NCBI GenBank assembly: GCA_030429955.1
Contig: JAUIGO010000012.1
Coordinates: forward strand, 1-64,000
From: Bacteroidia bacterium
GTDB taxonomy: Bacteria; Bacteroidota; Bacteroidia; Flavobacteriales; Flavobacteriaceae
Length of the DNA: 64,000 nucleotides
Direction of reading: 5' to 3'
Under the pieces are notes generated by a model. It had not been told where the DNA came from and did no database searches. It saw only the letters and a list, made by a program, of their open reading frames with translations. This document shows, in pieces, positions 35,489 to 43,535 of the stretch (position 1 is its first letter; each line of letters begins with the position of its first letter). A program made the translations under genes and the position numbers.

Positions 35489-36655
35489 TTAGCTGTTGAC
35501 TTTGAAGTGGCGAACTAAAAACACATAACGAATGGCTAAAGCAAGAAGTAACGGAATTAAAGTCACTGCAAAGACTTGTACGCCAACGATCCAATGAAAT
35601 ACCATGAGACAGAGCATGATGATTATAAACTTTAGGTATCTAGAAAACCAAAGTTTGGGTTGTGCTTTGCATAATTGACCAATCATAAACACATTGAGCG
35701 CAAAGGCCCAAAGTAGATTGTAATTGTGTGCTGTAGCACTATGATCTGTAGCAAACCACAATAACAATAAGAACACACCAATTAAGCCTGTGATTATAAA
35801 TAATGTGATGTCTAACCACTTTGAACGTTTCCTGTTCTTATAGTCGGAATAGGTGATCCAGAGAATGCCTAAAGCTATTAGGCTTAAAATCACTAATGGA
35901 CTTGACCAAAGATTAGAGGCTGTATTTTTTTCTTTTTCGGCATAGAGTGTTTCGCTTTTACTCACCAAAGGCTCGCCATTTTGAAGGGTAGCTTTACTAA
36001 AAAATCTATGGATGTTTTCTGGGAGAAACATCTGCTCTTCAGGCGAAGCCTCTCTGTCTATAACTGAACCTAAAGCGATGTCAATGCCCAAACTTCCCCA
36101 AGAATTTTTGTTGAGGTTGTTTTGAATAAGTGTCCTAAAGGTTTGTGCTTGGTAATCGTCAGGCTTGTGAAAGCTAATGCCATTGTTTAAGGCTGTATTG
36201 GCTACATCCTTAATTTTAGTGGCACAATTATCATAGAAGAAGTCATATAAATACGCTCTATTTTCTGGCTTGTAATTGTTTAGTAAGAACGTGTAAAGTT
36301 TTTGTTTTTCGACAGCATTAAGATTTAGTACTTGTTCTCTTATAGTTCTATTTTGCCAAGTATAGAAGTTTAGAACATCATTAAATGCGTCTTTCCCAAT
36401 GGAATAGCTGAGTTTGCCACGTGCAAAATTTAAATAAAATCCTGGCTCATTAAAAGGAAATCGACCATAATCAAACACTTCATCAATCCCTTGAACCTTG
36501 TCCTTTATTCTGAATCCATTATGTCCAAAGGCATCGTTTAAAGAAGCTCCTGGACCTATGGTTAAGACACTTATTTCAGCGGTTGGTGACAGAGTTTGTG
36601 ATACTGAAATTTGAAAGCTGAAAAGACTTAAAAGGAGTAAGAAACGCATTTTCAT
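35489..36655 (-). CDS. DUF4105/Lnb-like envelope protein (probable lipoprotein N-acyltransferase)
   Basis: A 388-residue membrane protein. After a signal sequence (1-19), the periplasmic domain (about 20-240) carries AFGHNGFRI with H45 and FFYDNCATKIKD with C144, the His/Cys pair expected of the DUF4105 family. The C-terminal 130 residues hold five or six membrane helices. I recall this family being identified as Lnb, the enzyme that N-acylates lipoproteins in Bacteroides, a role that Lnt has in Proteobacteria. The reaction is therefore known for relatives and inferred here. It converges with the initiating transferase gene across the CAGTNNN array. Confidence 0.78.
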   Translation of the reverse strand: MKMRFLLLLSLFSFQISVSQTLSPTAEISVLTIGPGASLNDAFGHNGFRIKDKVQGIDEVFDYGRFPFNEPGFYLNFARGKLSYSIGKDAFNDVLNFYTWQNRTIREQVLNLNAVEKQKLYTFLLNNYKPENRAYLYDFFYDNCATKIKDVANTALNNGISFHKPDDYQAQTFRTLIQNNLNKNSWGSLGIDIALGSVIDREASPEEQMFLPENIHRFFSKATLQNGEPLVSKSETLYAEKEKNTASNLWSSPLVILSLIALGILWITYSDYKNRKRSKWLDITLFIITGLIGVFLLLLWFATDHSATAHNYNLLWAFALNVFMIGQLCKAQPKLWFSRYLKFIIIMLCLMVFHWIVGVQVFAVTLIPLLLALAIRYVFLVRHFKVNS

Positions 36656-36752
36656 CTGTTATTATTTATTGTTTTAGAGGTCAGATGTAATGCCTTTATT
36701 ATTATTGGGATAGTTATCAAACTTATTAATATGGCATTTCATAAGAAAAATA

Positions 36753-37829
36753 TTATCTAAAGATACTAAAATCGAGTTTTAACGAAAACACATTGGAATA
36801 CAGTGCCACACTTTGGTCGCCAATGTCTGTAAAGGCATAATCCAATTGAATGCCACGATATTTAAAACCAACGCCAAAGCTAGGTTGGAAGGATAACTGC
36901 TCGGAATTGTCTATTTGCAGTTCGTTTTGAAAGTTGCCCATTCCTGCTCGTAAAAACACCAAGTCTGTATAGCCAAATTCAAAACCGAGTGCTGGATTGA
37001 TACTTGCAAAGGAGCTTGAAATGATATCGTTATTCTGCTCAAAGCGGACATTCAAATCCAATTCGGTTCTTAGCGTATAATCGTAATTGAAGGTGAACAG
37101 TTTGGAAATGCCCAATTGCAATTTTGGAATGGTAATCTCAGTGGCTTCAGGAACTTCTTGGTTTTGCCCTTCTACGGCATCTTGTATTTGTGCTAATTTA
37201 TCATCGTCAAAAGACCAAGCATTAAAGGTGGTTGTAATGTCGCGAACCATCAATCCGATTTGCCAATCGTTGCCACTTTCAAACTGAATCCCTAAATCGA
37301 GACCAAATCCCCAAGATGAGGCAAAATCACCAATAACACGACGAATCACTTTGGCGTTTACACCATAGTTTAAGCCATCAATAGGTAATTTTCTGGCATA
37401 GGAAAAAGTAAGACCATAGTCGGCAGCCGAAAACAAATTGATGCGATCGTAATTTACGTTGCCTTGTTCGTCAATGAGTTGTGTGGTATCGAGAATATCA
37501 TCAACACCAAAACGGATAAACGAGATGGCAATAGAGCTTCTATTGTCTAAGGGTTTTGCAAAAGCGATGTAGTTGTAGTTGGCAATATTAGCAAAGTAAC
37601 TGGAATGCATCAAGGCAATTTCATTGTCCTCCAGATGGACTAGACCAGCCGGATTCCAATAGCCTGAATTAACATCAGCAGTATGTGCCACCACAGCATT
37701 GCTCATGCCTAAAGCCGCAGCGTCAACACCAATATTCATAAATTCATTGGAGTATTTTCTGGCAGTTTGCGCAAACAGCATCGACGTACTTAAAAGCAGT
37801 AAAACGAGTAATCGATTTTTCAACAACAA
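36753..37829 (-). CDS. PorV/PorQ-family outer-membrane beta-barrel (type IX secretion-related)
   Basis: A 358-residue outer-membrane protein with signal peptide (...MLFAQ), followed by SNEFMNIGVDAAALGMSNAVVAHTADVNSGYWNPAGL, where the DVNSGYWNPAGL pattern is typical of PorV/PorQ (and FadL-like) barrels. The protein ends KLDFSIFR. PorV carries cargo with C-terminal sorting signals from the type IX translocon to the attachment complex; this copy may be such a shuttle or a paralogue with another role. No C-terminal sorting-signal protein lies next to it. It is 97 nt upstream of the Lnb-like gene on the same strand. Confidence 0.82.
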   Translation of the reverse strand: MLLKNRLLVLLLLSTSMLFAQTARKYSNEFMNIGVDAAALGMSNAVVAHTADVNSGYWNPAGLVHLEDNEIALMHSSYFANIANYNYIAFAKPLDNRSSIAISFIRFGVDDILDTTQLIDEQGNVNYDRINLFSAADYGLTFSYARKLPIDGLNYGVNAKVIRRVIGDFASSWGFGLDLGIQFESGNDWQIGLMVRDITTTFNAWSFDDDKLAQIQDAVEGQNQEVPEATEITIPKLQLGISKLFTFNYDYTLRTELDLNVRFEQNNDIISSSFASINPALGFEFGYTDLVFLRAGMGNFQNELQIDNSEQLSFQPSFGVGFKYRGIQLDYAFTDIGDQSVALYSNVFSLKLDFSIFR

Positions 37830-37947
37830 AATTTTTTACAAAGATGCATAATTCACATAATAAACTCTAATTTTTGGTACTTATTGTTAAGTTGCAGACT
37901 TAATCTGAAATAGTTTATTATTTTTACTTAACCTAAAAGTTTGAGCC

Positions 37948-38688
37948 TTGAAAAAACACATTCCTAATTTTGTTACCCTTTTAAATGTTTTATGTGGAAG
38001 TATTGCTGTGTTGTTTGCCGTAAATGGCCACATGACTGCAACAGCCTTCTTTGTGTTTTTAGGGATCTTTTTTGACTTTTTTGATGGTCTATTGGCTAGA
38101 AAACTCAAGGTGCAAAGCGAATTGGGATTGCAGTTGGACTCCTTAGCTGATGTGATTACCAGTGGCTTGGTGCCTGGTTTGGTGATGTTTCATTTGTTGG
38201 GTTTAACAGTTGATGATTTTAGTTTAGTTGGAAATGCGATAGAACGTACTGAAACTATGATTTGGGTTGGAGGGAAGATTCAGCTATTACCATTTTTTGG
38301 TTTGCTCATCACTTTAGCCTCAGCTTATCGCTTGGCCACCTTTAATATTTCAACCAATCAATCCGATAGTTTTATAGGTCTGCCAACACCAGCCAATGCT
38401 TTATTGATTTTGTCGTTTCCACTAATCATGGAATATCAGAATAACGATATGATGAATACAATCATTTTAAACAAGTGGTTTTTAGTTGCTGTAACTTTGC
38501 TAAGTTGCTATTTGTTGAACGCCAAAATAAAACTCATTGCCTTAAAGTTTAAGAATTGGAGTTTTAAGGACAATGCTGTACGCTATTTGTTAATAATAAT
38601 GGCCATAGTGCTCCTAATTATATTTAAATTTGCTGGTATTCCTTTAATCATTATCCTTTATATTTCGATGTCAATATTTAATAAATAA
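37948..38688 (+). CDS. pssA: CDP-diacylglycerol-serine O-phosphatidyltransferase, TTG start
   Basis: This inner-membrane enzyme makes phosphatidylserine, the precursor of phosphatidylethanolamine. The CDP-alcohol phosphotransferase motif D-x2-DG-x2-AR-x8-G-x3-D-x3-D is complete: FFDFFDGLLARKLK followed by LGLQLDSLAD. There are about seven membrane segments, and the length is 246. The start is TTG 37948: an in-frame TGA at 37942-37944 leaves no other option, and MKKHIPNFVTLLNVLCG is the normal N-terminus. Preceding sequence is A+T-rich with no clear promoter match. Confidence 0.93.
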   Translation: MKKHIPNFVTLLNVLCGSIAVLFAVNGHMTATAFFVFLGIFFDFFDGLLARKLKVQSELGLQLDSLADVITSGLVPGLVMFHLLGLTVDDFSLVGNAIERTETMIWVGGKIQLLPFFGLLITLASAYRLATFNISTNQSDSFIGLPTPANALLILSFPLIMEYQNNDMMNTIILNKWFLVAVTLLSCYLLNAKIKLIALKFKNWSFKDNAVRYLLIIMAIVLLIIFKFAGIPLIIILYISMSIFNK

Positions 38689-38751
38689 ATGTGATTTTAA
38701 AGCAACCTTTTTAGTAAATACTCATCTATCAAGTAAGGAATTATTCTAATT

Positions 38752-39210
38752 ATGAAAAAATGTTTTTTAATTATAGTTATTGGCCTAGCAATAATAAGTT
38801 GTTCACATGACCATACTAAAAATGAAGAAGTAATTTTAGATGATGAAATTAGTACAGAAGAAGAAATAACTATAAATATTGATTCTGTTAGACAAAAATT
38901 AATTGGTACTTGGATTTGGCTATATTCATCTGGTGGTATTGCAGGTGTTATCAATACACCTGAATCAACTGGATATACAGCAAAGTTAGAAATCTCAGAT
39001 GGTATTGTTAAAGGATTTAAAAATGATAGTTTAATTTACACAAAAAATTACTCTATTGAAATTCACGATTCTGCAACTTCATCTGCAGCACATCTTGACA
39101 TGGTGTATGAAGGTGGAGCATTTCCTCAATATTTTATTGTAAATGAAGATGAATTAGAACTTGTAGATGAATGCTCTGATTGTTTTCAAAGTTTGTACAA
39201 AAGAGAATAA
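38752..39210 (+). CDS. Hypothetical lipoprotein
   Basis: A 152-residue lipoprotein with the lipobox LAIISC (C17), an acidic spacer (KNEEVILDDEISTEEE), then a small domain starting QKLIGTWIWLYSSGG. The GTW start and short strands recall lipocalin-like domains of Bacteroidetes, but this is not a firm match. DECSDCFQS near the end has two cysteines. Function unknown. Confidence 0.7.
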   Translation: MKKCFLIIVIGLAIISCSHDHTKNEEVILDDEISTEEEITINIDSVRQKLIGTWIWLYSSGGIAGVINTPESTGYTAKLEISDGIVKGFKNDSLIYTKNYSIEIHDSATSSAAHLDMVYEGGAFPQYFIVNEDELELVDECSDCFQSLYKRE

Positions 39211-39256
39211 AAACTATCTTGCCTCAATATTTTTTATCTTAAAAGAAACTTATTAA

Positions 39257-40135
39257 ATGGCTTCAGGATTTTTTGCACTACTTGACGATATTTCTGTATT
39301 GATGGATGATGTGGTGACCATGAGTAAGATTACCACCAAAAAAACAGCTGGTATTCTTGGTGATGATTTGGCTGTAAATGCCGAGAAAGCCTCAGGATTT
39401 GTTTCCTCCAGAGAGTTGCCTGTGCTCTGGGCTATTACCAAAGGGTCTTTCTTAAACAAGTTGATTATTTTACCAGTTGCTTTTTTGCTCAGTGCGTTTT
39501 TGCCTTGGGCTGTTACTGTGATTTTGGTTTTGGGTGGTGTGTATTTGGCGTTTGAAGGTGCTGAAAAAATATATGAATATTTTGTACCTCATGAGCATGA
39601 GTCGCCAATAGTTAAGTCGCAGAACTTATCGAAAGCTGCTATTTTAGAAGTAGAGAAAAAGAAGATTAAGTCGGCAATTATTACCGATTTTATTCTCTCG
39701 GTTGAAATTGTCATCATTGCGCTTGGTACTGTGGTTGGCGAAGACCTTCTGTTTCAAATCTTAGTCGTTAGTATTGTGGCAATTATTGCCACTGTTGGTG
39801 TTTATGGTATTGTTGCCTTAATTGTGAGAATGGATGATTTGGGCTTGCGATTGGTGCAAATTAGCAATGGCAATAAGGGGTTTTTAAGATTTGTTGGAAA
39901 TGTATTGGTTCAGGCTTTACCAAAGGTTATTAAATCACTTTCTGTAATTGGTACTATTGCGCTTTTGTTGGTTTCTGGAGGTATTTTTGTACATAATATT
40001 GATTTTTTGCATCACTTCTTAGAAACTTGGCCAGGATTTATAAGAGATTTTATAGTTGGCTTAGCTGTTGGTGTGTTGGCGCTTTTGCTGTTTAAAGCTG
40101 TGAAAGGGCTTATTCAGATGGTGAATAAGAAGTGA
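39257..40135 (+). CDS. DUF808 family membrane protein (YedI-like)
   Basis: A 292-residue polytopic inner-membrane protein. The start MASGFFALLDDISVLMDDV, then KTAGILGDDLAVNAEKASGF, and about six to seven hydrophobic helices follow the DUF808/YedI pattern. The biochemical role of the family is not established. A block of REP-like repeats lies between this gene and the convergent lptB. Confidence 0.85.
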   Translation: MASGFFALLDDISVLMDDVVTMSKITTKKTAGILGDDLAVNAEKASGFVSSRELPVLWAITKGSFLNKLIILPVAFLLSAFLPWAVTVILVLGGVYLAFEGAEKIYEYFVPHEHESPIVKSQNLSKAAILEVEKKKIKSAIITDFILSVEIVIIALGTVVGEDLLFQILVVSIVAIIATVGVYGIVALIVRMDDLGLRLVQISNGNKGFLRFVGNVLVQALPKVIKSLSVIGTIALLLVSGGIFVHNIDFLHHFLETWPGFIRDFIVGLAVGVLALLLFKAVKGLIQMVNKK

Positions 40136-40141
40136 AAATGA

Positions 40142-40205
40142 AACCACCTCGTCTTTAGTTTCTTTAAGTGAAACTAAATCCACTCCTCCTTGGGAAGGAG
40201 GAGAG
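40142..40205 (+). repeat. REP-like repeat, copy D1 (identical to D2)
   Basis: A 64-nt unit beginning AACCACCTCGTC, repeated without a difference at 40345-40408. It contains hairpins TTTAGTTTC/GAAACTAAA (9 bp) and CTCCTCCTT/AAGGAGGAG (9 bp, 3-nt loop). It ends in GGAGAG followed by TTGAA, close to the GGAGRGTTTGAA end of the repeats beside DUF559. Confidence 0.95.
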
Positions 40206-40228
40206 TTGAATATAATTATTTTTATAAA

Positions 40229-40321
40229 TTCCTTCCCTAGTTTAGGGAAGAGCTTGTGCCGAACTTGCTTCGGTATGGCTTTAATTCTGATAAAGGGAAT
40301 TAAAGGCGGAAGGGTCAAGAT
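40229..40321 (+). repeat. REP-like mosaic repeat, copy C
   Basis: It starts TTCCTTCCC and ends GGCGGAAGGGTCAAGA, so CCTTCC and GGAAGG can close an outer stem. Inner hairpins are CTTCCCTA/TAGGGAAG (40232-40250), TGCCGAA/TTCGGTA and CTTTAATTC/GAATTAAAG (40279-40305). Confidence 0.75.
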
Positions 40322-40344
40322 TTGTATGCGGATTTAGTATGTGC

Positions 40345-40408
40345 AACCACCTCGTCTTTAGTTTCTTTAAGTGAAACTAAATCCACTCCTCCTTGGGAAG
40401 GAGGAGAG
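40345..40408 (+). repeat. REP-like repeat, copy D2 (identical to D1)
   Basis: An exact second copy of 40142-40205, offset 203 nt, in the same orientation. It lies 13 nt from the lptB stop, so its hairpins may serve as a terminator for that gene. Confidence 0.95.
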
Positions 40409-40420
40409 ATGTTTTGATAT

Positions 40421-41161
40421 CTAAAACTCTAATTTCTTTTTACGGAGTTCAAAGTTTTGACCTAAGTAGACTTTACGCACCATTTCATCGGCTGCGAGTT
40501 CTTCAGGTTTTCCAGCTTTAAGGATGCTACCTTCAAACATTAAATAGGTTCTATCAGTAATAGCTAAGGTTTCTTGTACGTTATGGTCTGTAATTAAAAT
40601 GCCAATGTTCTTTTTGGTGAGTTTGGCCACAATACGCTGAATGTCTTCAACAGCAACAGGGTCTACTCCAGCAAAAGGTTCATCTAATAAAATAAAACTT
40701 GGGTCTGTGGCTAAGGCACGAGCAATTTCGGTACGACGACGTTCACCACCTGATAATAAATCACCTCTATTTTTGCGAATATGACCTAAGCCAAATTCTT
40801 CAATTAAGGACTCCATTTTATCATGTTGCTCTTTTTTAGAAAGCTTCGTCATTTGAAGCACGCTTAAGATGTTGTCCTCAATACTCAACTTTCTGAACAC
40901 AGATGCTTCCTGAGCTAAGTAACCAATGCCACTTTGAGCACGTTTGTACATAGGGTAAGACGTAATTTCTTTATCGTCTAAATAGATTTTGCCACCATTA
41001 GGTTTAATGAGTCCAACAATCATGTAGAATGACGTGGTTTTTCCTGCTCCATTAGGACCAAGGAGTCCAACGATTTCGCCTTGGTTTACTTCAAGGGATA
41101 CATCTTTTACCACTTTTCGTCCACTATAGGACTTCATTAAATTATCAGCTCTTAATACCAT
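40421..41161 (-). CDS. lptB: LPS export ABC transporter ATP-binding protein LptB
   Basis: LptB powers extraction of lipopolysaccharide from the inner membrane together with LptFG and C. The 246-residue ATPase has Walker [13 protein letters not shown]-loop [14 protein letters not shown] (specific to LptB), signature [16 protein letters not shown], Walker [14 protein letters not shown] and switch ITDHNVQ. It is the last gene of the minus-strand run kdsD-tatC-CMD-lptB; KdsD makes a Kdo precursor, so two genes of the run serve LPS. Confidence 0.95.
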   Translation of the reverse strand: MVLRADNLMKSYSGRKVVKDVSLEVNQGEIVGLLGPNGAGKTTSFYMIVGLIKPNGGKIYLDDKEITSYPMYKRAQSGIGYLAQEASVFRKLSIEDNILSVLQMTKLSKKEQHDKMESLIEEFGLGHIRKNRGDLLSGGERRRTEIARALATDPSFILLDEPFAGVDPVAVEDIQRIVAKLTKKNIGILITDHNVQETLAITDRTYLMFEGSILKAGKPEELAADEMVRKVYLGQNFELRKKKLEF

Positions 41162-41234
41162 ATCTGTGTAATGAACGCTAAAAATAGTAAAATCATATTA
41201 TCTACTCGATTAGCATTGGCAATTTATAAATTAT

Positions 41235-41582
41235 TTAACCTTGTTGTTCTAAGGCGTCCCAAAATTCGTAGGCGCGACGCAAATGCGGAATCACAATAGT
41301 GCCACCAACTAAAGTTGCTATACCAAGTGCCTCTACAACTTCTTCTTTTTTAAGTCCTGTTTTATAGCTGGTTTCTAAATGATATTTAATACAATCATCA
41401 CATCGTAAAACCGTTGATGCTACCAAACCGAGTAATTCTTTGGTTTTAACATCCAAAGAACCAGCTTGATACGCATTGGTATCTAAATTAAAAATTCGCT
41501 TTATGATTTTGTTGTTATCGGCAAGAATCTTATCATTCATTTTTGCGCGATAGTCGTTGAATTCTTCTACAATATTAGGCAT
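41235..41582 (-). CDS. Carboxymuconolactone decarboxylase/AhpD-like protein
   Basis: A 115-residue small helical protein with the CMD signature LRCDDCIKYHLETSYKTGLKKEE. The CxxC plus downstream histidine pattern is that of AhpD-like thiol reductases rather than of true decarboxylases. A role in redox protection is likely but the partner is unknown. It overlaps tatC by 8 nt. Confidence 0.82.
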   Translation of the reverse strand: MPNIVEEFNDYRAKMNDKILADNNKIIKRIFNLDTNAYQAGSLDVKTKELLGLVASTVLRCDDCIKYHLETSYKTGLKKEEVVEALGIATLVGGTIVIPHLRRAYEFWDALEQQG

Positions 41583-42405
41583 GTTTTCTTTCTTTTTTCT
41601 TTTGATTTTTTACCACAACTTTTGAAATGTAAATACTTACTTGATATAAAATGAGTATTGGGATTGCCACAATAATTTGGCTTGCAACGTCTGGAGGTGT
41701 AATAATTGCAGATAAAACTAATACAATTACTAAAGCATATTTTCTGTATTTCTTTAAAAATTCAGGTGTGACCAAACCAATTTTTGTTAAGAAATAAATG
41801 ATGATAGGCAGTTCAAACACCAACCCTGAAGCAATGGCGGCAGACCTTACCAGACCAATATAGGAACCAATATCTATTTGGTTGTCTACAAGTTCTGAGA
41901 TACTATAATTTGCTAAAAAATTAATCGATAAAGGCGTAACAATGTAATAACCAAATAAAACGCCTAGGAAGAATAACAAGGAGCAAACTATGATAAAACC
42001 ACGTGAATGGCTGCGTTCATTTTCATGCATTCCTGGACTGATGAATTTCCATAACTGATAAATTACGTAAGGAAAAGCAATGATAAAACCTGCATAAATG
42101 GAGGTCCAAACATCAGCTGAAAATTGCCCAGCCATGGTTCTACTTTGTATGATCATTGGCAATTCTTCGGCACAAAAGGTAGTTTCCACATTAATAAATT
42201 GTGAGGCTTTGCATAACATGCTATAGGTTGGGAAATCCATTTTTAATGGTGCGAATATAATAAGCTCAAAAATAGACCTACTAAAAATGAAAGCCAATGT
42301 TCCCACAATCATAATTGCCGACACAGATCTTATTAAGTGCCATCTTAAATCTTCAAGATGGTCTAAAAAAGACATTTCGTTGATATTCTTTTTCTTCTTT
42401 GCCAT
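41575..42405 (-). CDS. tatC: Sec-independent protein translocase TatC
   Basis: TatC is the receptor of the twin-arginine pathway for folded proteins. The 276 residues contain MSFLDHLEDLRWHLIRS at the N-terminus, six membrane helices, YVIYQLWKFISPGMHENERSHS between helices 2 and 3, FELPIIIYFLTKIG and SAIITPPDVASQIIVAIPILILY. The first periplasmic loop is longer than in E. coli and has two cysteines (SMLCKASQF, TTFCAEE). The ATG shares one base with the kdsD stop. TatA/B is not in the window. Confidence 0.94.
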   Translation of the reverse strand: MAKKKKNINEMSFLDHLEDLRWHLIRSVSAIMIVGTLAFIFSRSIFELIIFAPLKMDFPTYSMLCKASQFINVETTFCAEELPMIIQSRTMAGQFSADVWTSIYAGFIIAFPYVIYQLWKFISPGMHENERSHSRGFIIVCSLLFFLGVLFGYYIVTPLSINFLANYSISELVDNQIDIGSYIGLVRSAAIASGLVFELPIIIYFLTKIGLVTPEFLKKYRKYALVIVLVLSAIITPPDVASQIIVAIPILILYQVSIYISKVVVKNQKKKERKHA

Positions 42406-43370
42406 TATATAATGCCTTCTTTAATTAAGTCATGTAAATGAACAACACCTGCGTAGTTGCCGTTTTCTTCAACCAATAACTGCGAAATACCATGCGTTTC
42501 CATGAGTTCCATAGCATCAACAGCCATGGCATCATTGTCAATGCACTTAGGGTTTGCACTCATAATATCCTTAGCAGTGTAAGCACTAAAATTATCAGTC
42601 TTACTAAGCATACGTCTTAAATCACCATCAGTAATGATACCTATAACTTTATTGTTCTCAACCACAGCAGTAACACCGAGCATTTTTTCAGAGATTTCTA
42701 TAATGATATCCTTAACACTTGTGCTTTTACTGACTTTAGGTTTTTCGTTAACAGAAGATAAATCACTCACTCTTAAGTACAATTTTTTACCTAAAGCACC
42801 ACCAGGATGGTATTTGGCAAAATCTTTACTTGAAAACCCTCTCAAATCCAATAGGCAAATAGCAAGTGCATCGCCAATAACCAATTGAGCAGTGGTACTT
42901 GTTGTTGGAGCCAGATTATTTGGGCAGGCTTCTTTTTCAACATAAGCGTTTAAAATATAGTCTGCACGTTGCGCCAAAAAGGAATCCTTATTTCCTGTAA
43001 TGGCAATCATTTTGTTTGGGCCATTATTAATAAGTTGCACTAGCACTTTAATTTCAGGTGTGTTTCCGCTTTTGGAAATACAAACAACAACATCATCTTT
43101 TAATATGAGTCCTAAGTCACCATGAATGGCATCTGCAGCATGCATAAAAATTGCTGGTGTTCCGGTTGAATTTAAAGTTGCTACAATTTTGTTAGCAATA
43201 ATGGCACTTTTACCAATTCCTGTAATAATAACACGTCCTTTAGAGTTATAAATGAGTTGTACAGCATCGGCAAAATCATCATCCAATAAATGTGCTAAAT
43301 TTGCAATAGCCTCACTTTCTTTAATGATCGTTGTTTTAGCAAGATTTAAGATAGATTGTTTTGTACTCAA
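42405..43370 (-). CDS. kdsD: Arabinose-5-phosphate isomerase (KpsF/GutQ/KdsD family)
   Basis: This enzyme interconverts ribulose 5-phosphate and arabinose 5-phosphate, the first step to Kdo for lipopolysaccharide. The SIS domain shows VIITGIGKSAIIANKIV, HAADAIHGDLGLI, VVCISKSGNTPEI, ACPNNLAPTTSTTAQLVIGDALA and FAKYHPGGALGKKL. Two CBS repeats follow (IGIITDGDLRRML; LLVEENGNYAGVVHLHDL). The length of 321 is normal. It heads the operon with tatC, CMD and lptB and is divergent from recQ. Confidence 0.93.
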   Translation of the reverse strand: MSTKQSILNLAKTTIIKESEAIANLAHLLDDDFADAVQLIYNSKGRVIITGIGKSAIIANKIVATLNSTGTPAIFMHAADAIHGDLGLILKDDVVVCISKSGNTPEIKVLVQLINNGPNKMIAITGNKDSFLAQRADYILNAYVEKEACPNNLAPTTSTTAQLVIGDALAICLLDLRGFSSKDFAKYHPGGALGKKLYLRVSDLSSVNEKPKVSKSTSVKDIIIEISEKMLGVTAVVENNKVIGIITDGDLRRMLSKTDNFSAYTAKDIMSANPKCIDNDAMAVDAMELMETHGISQLLVEENGNYAGVVHLHDLIKEGII

Positions 43371-43535
43371 AATTTACAATTTTTGGTTTGATGCATATAA
43401 AGATTTTACTATCTTTAAATGTTACTACAAAAAAACGAAAAAAAATTATGAGAGGTCTCTTATAAATTGGAAAAAGAATAATTAATTAAATTTTTATTCA
43501 ATTTATAACGAGTAATTTTATCAATTGAGGGATTA

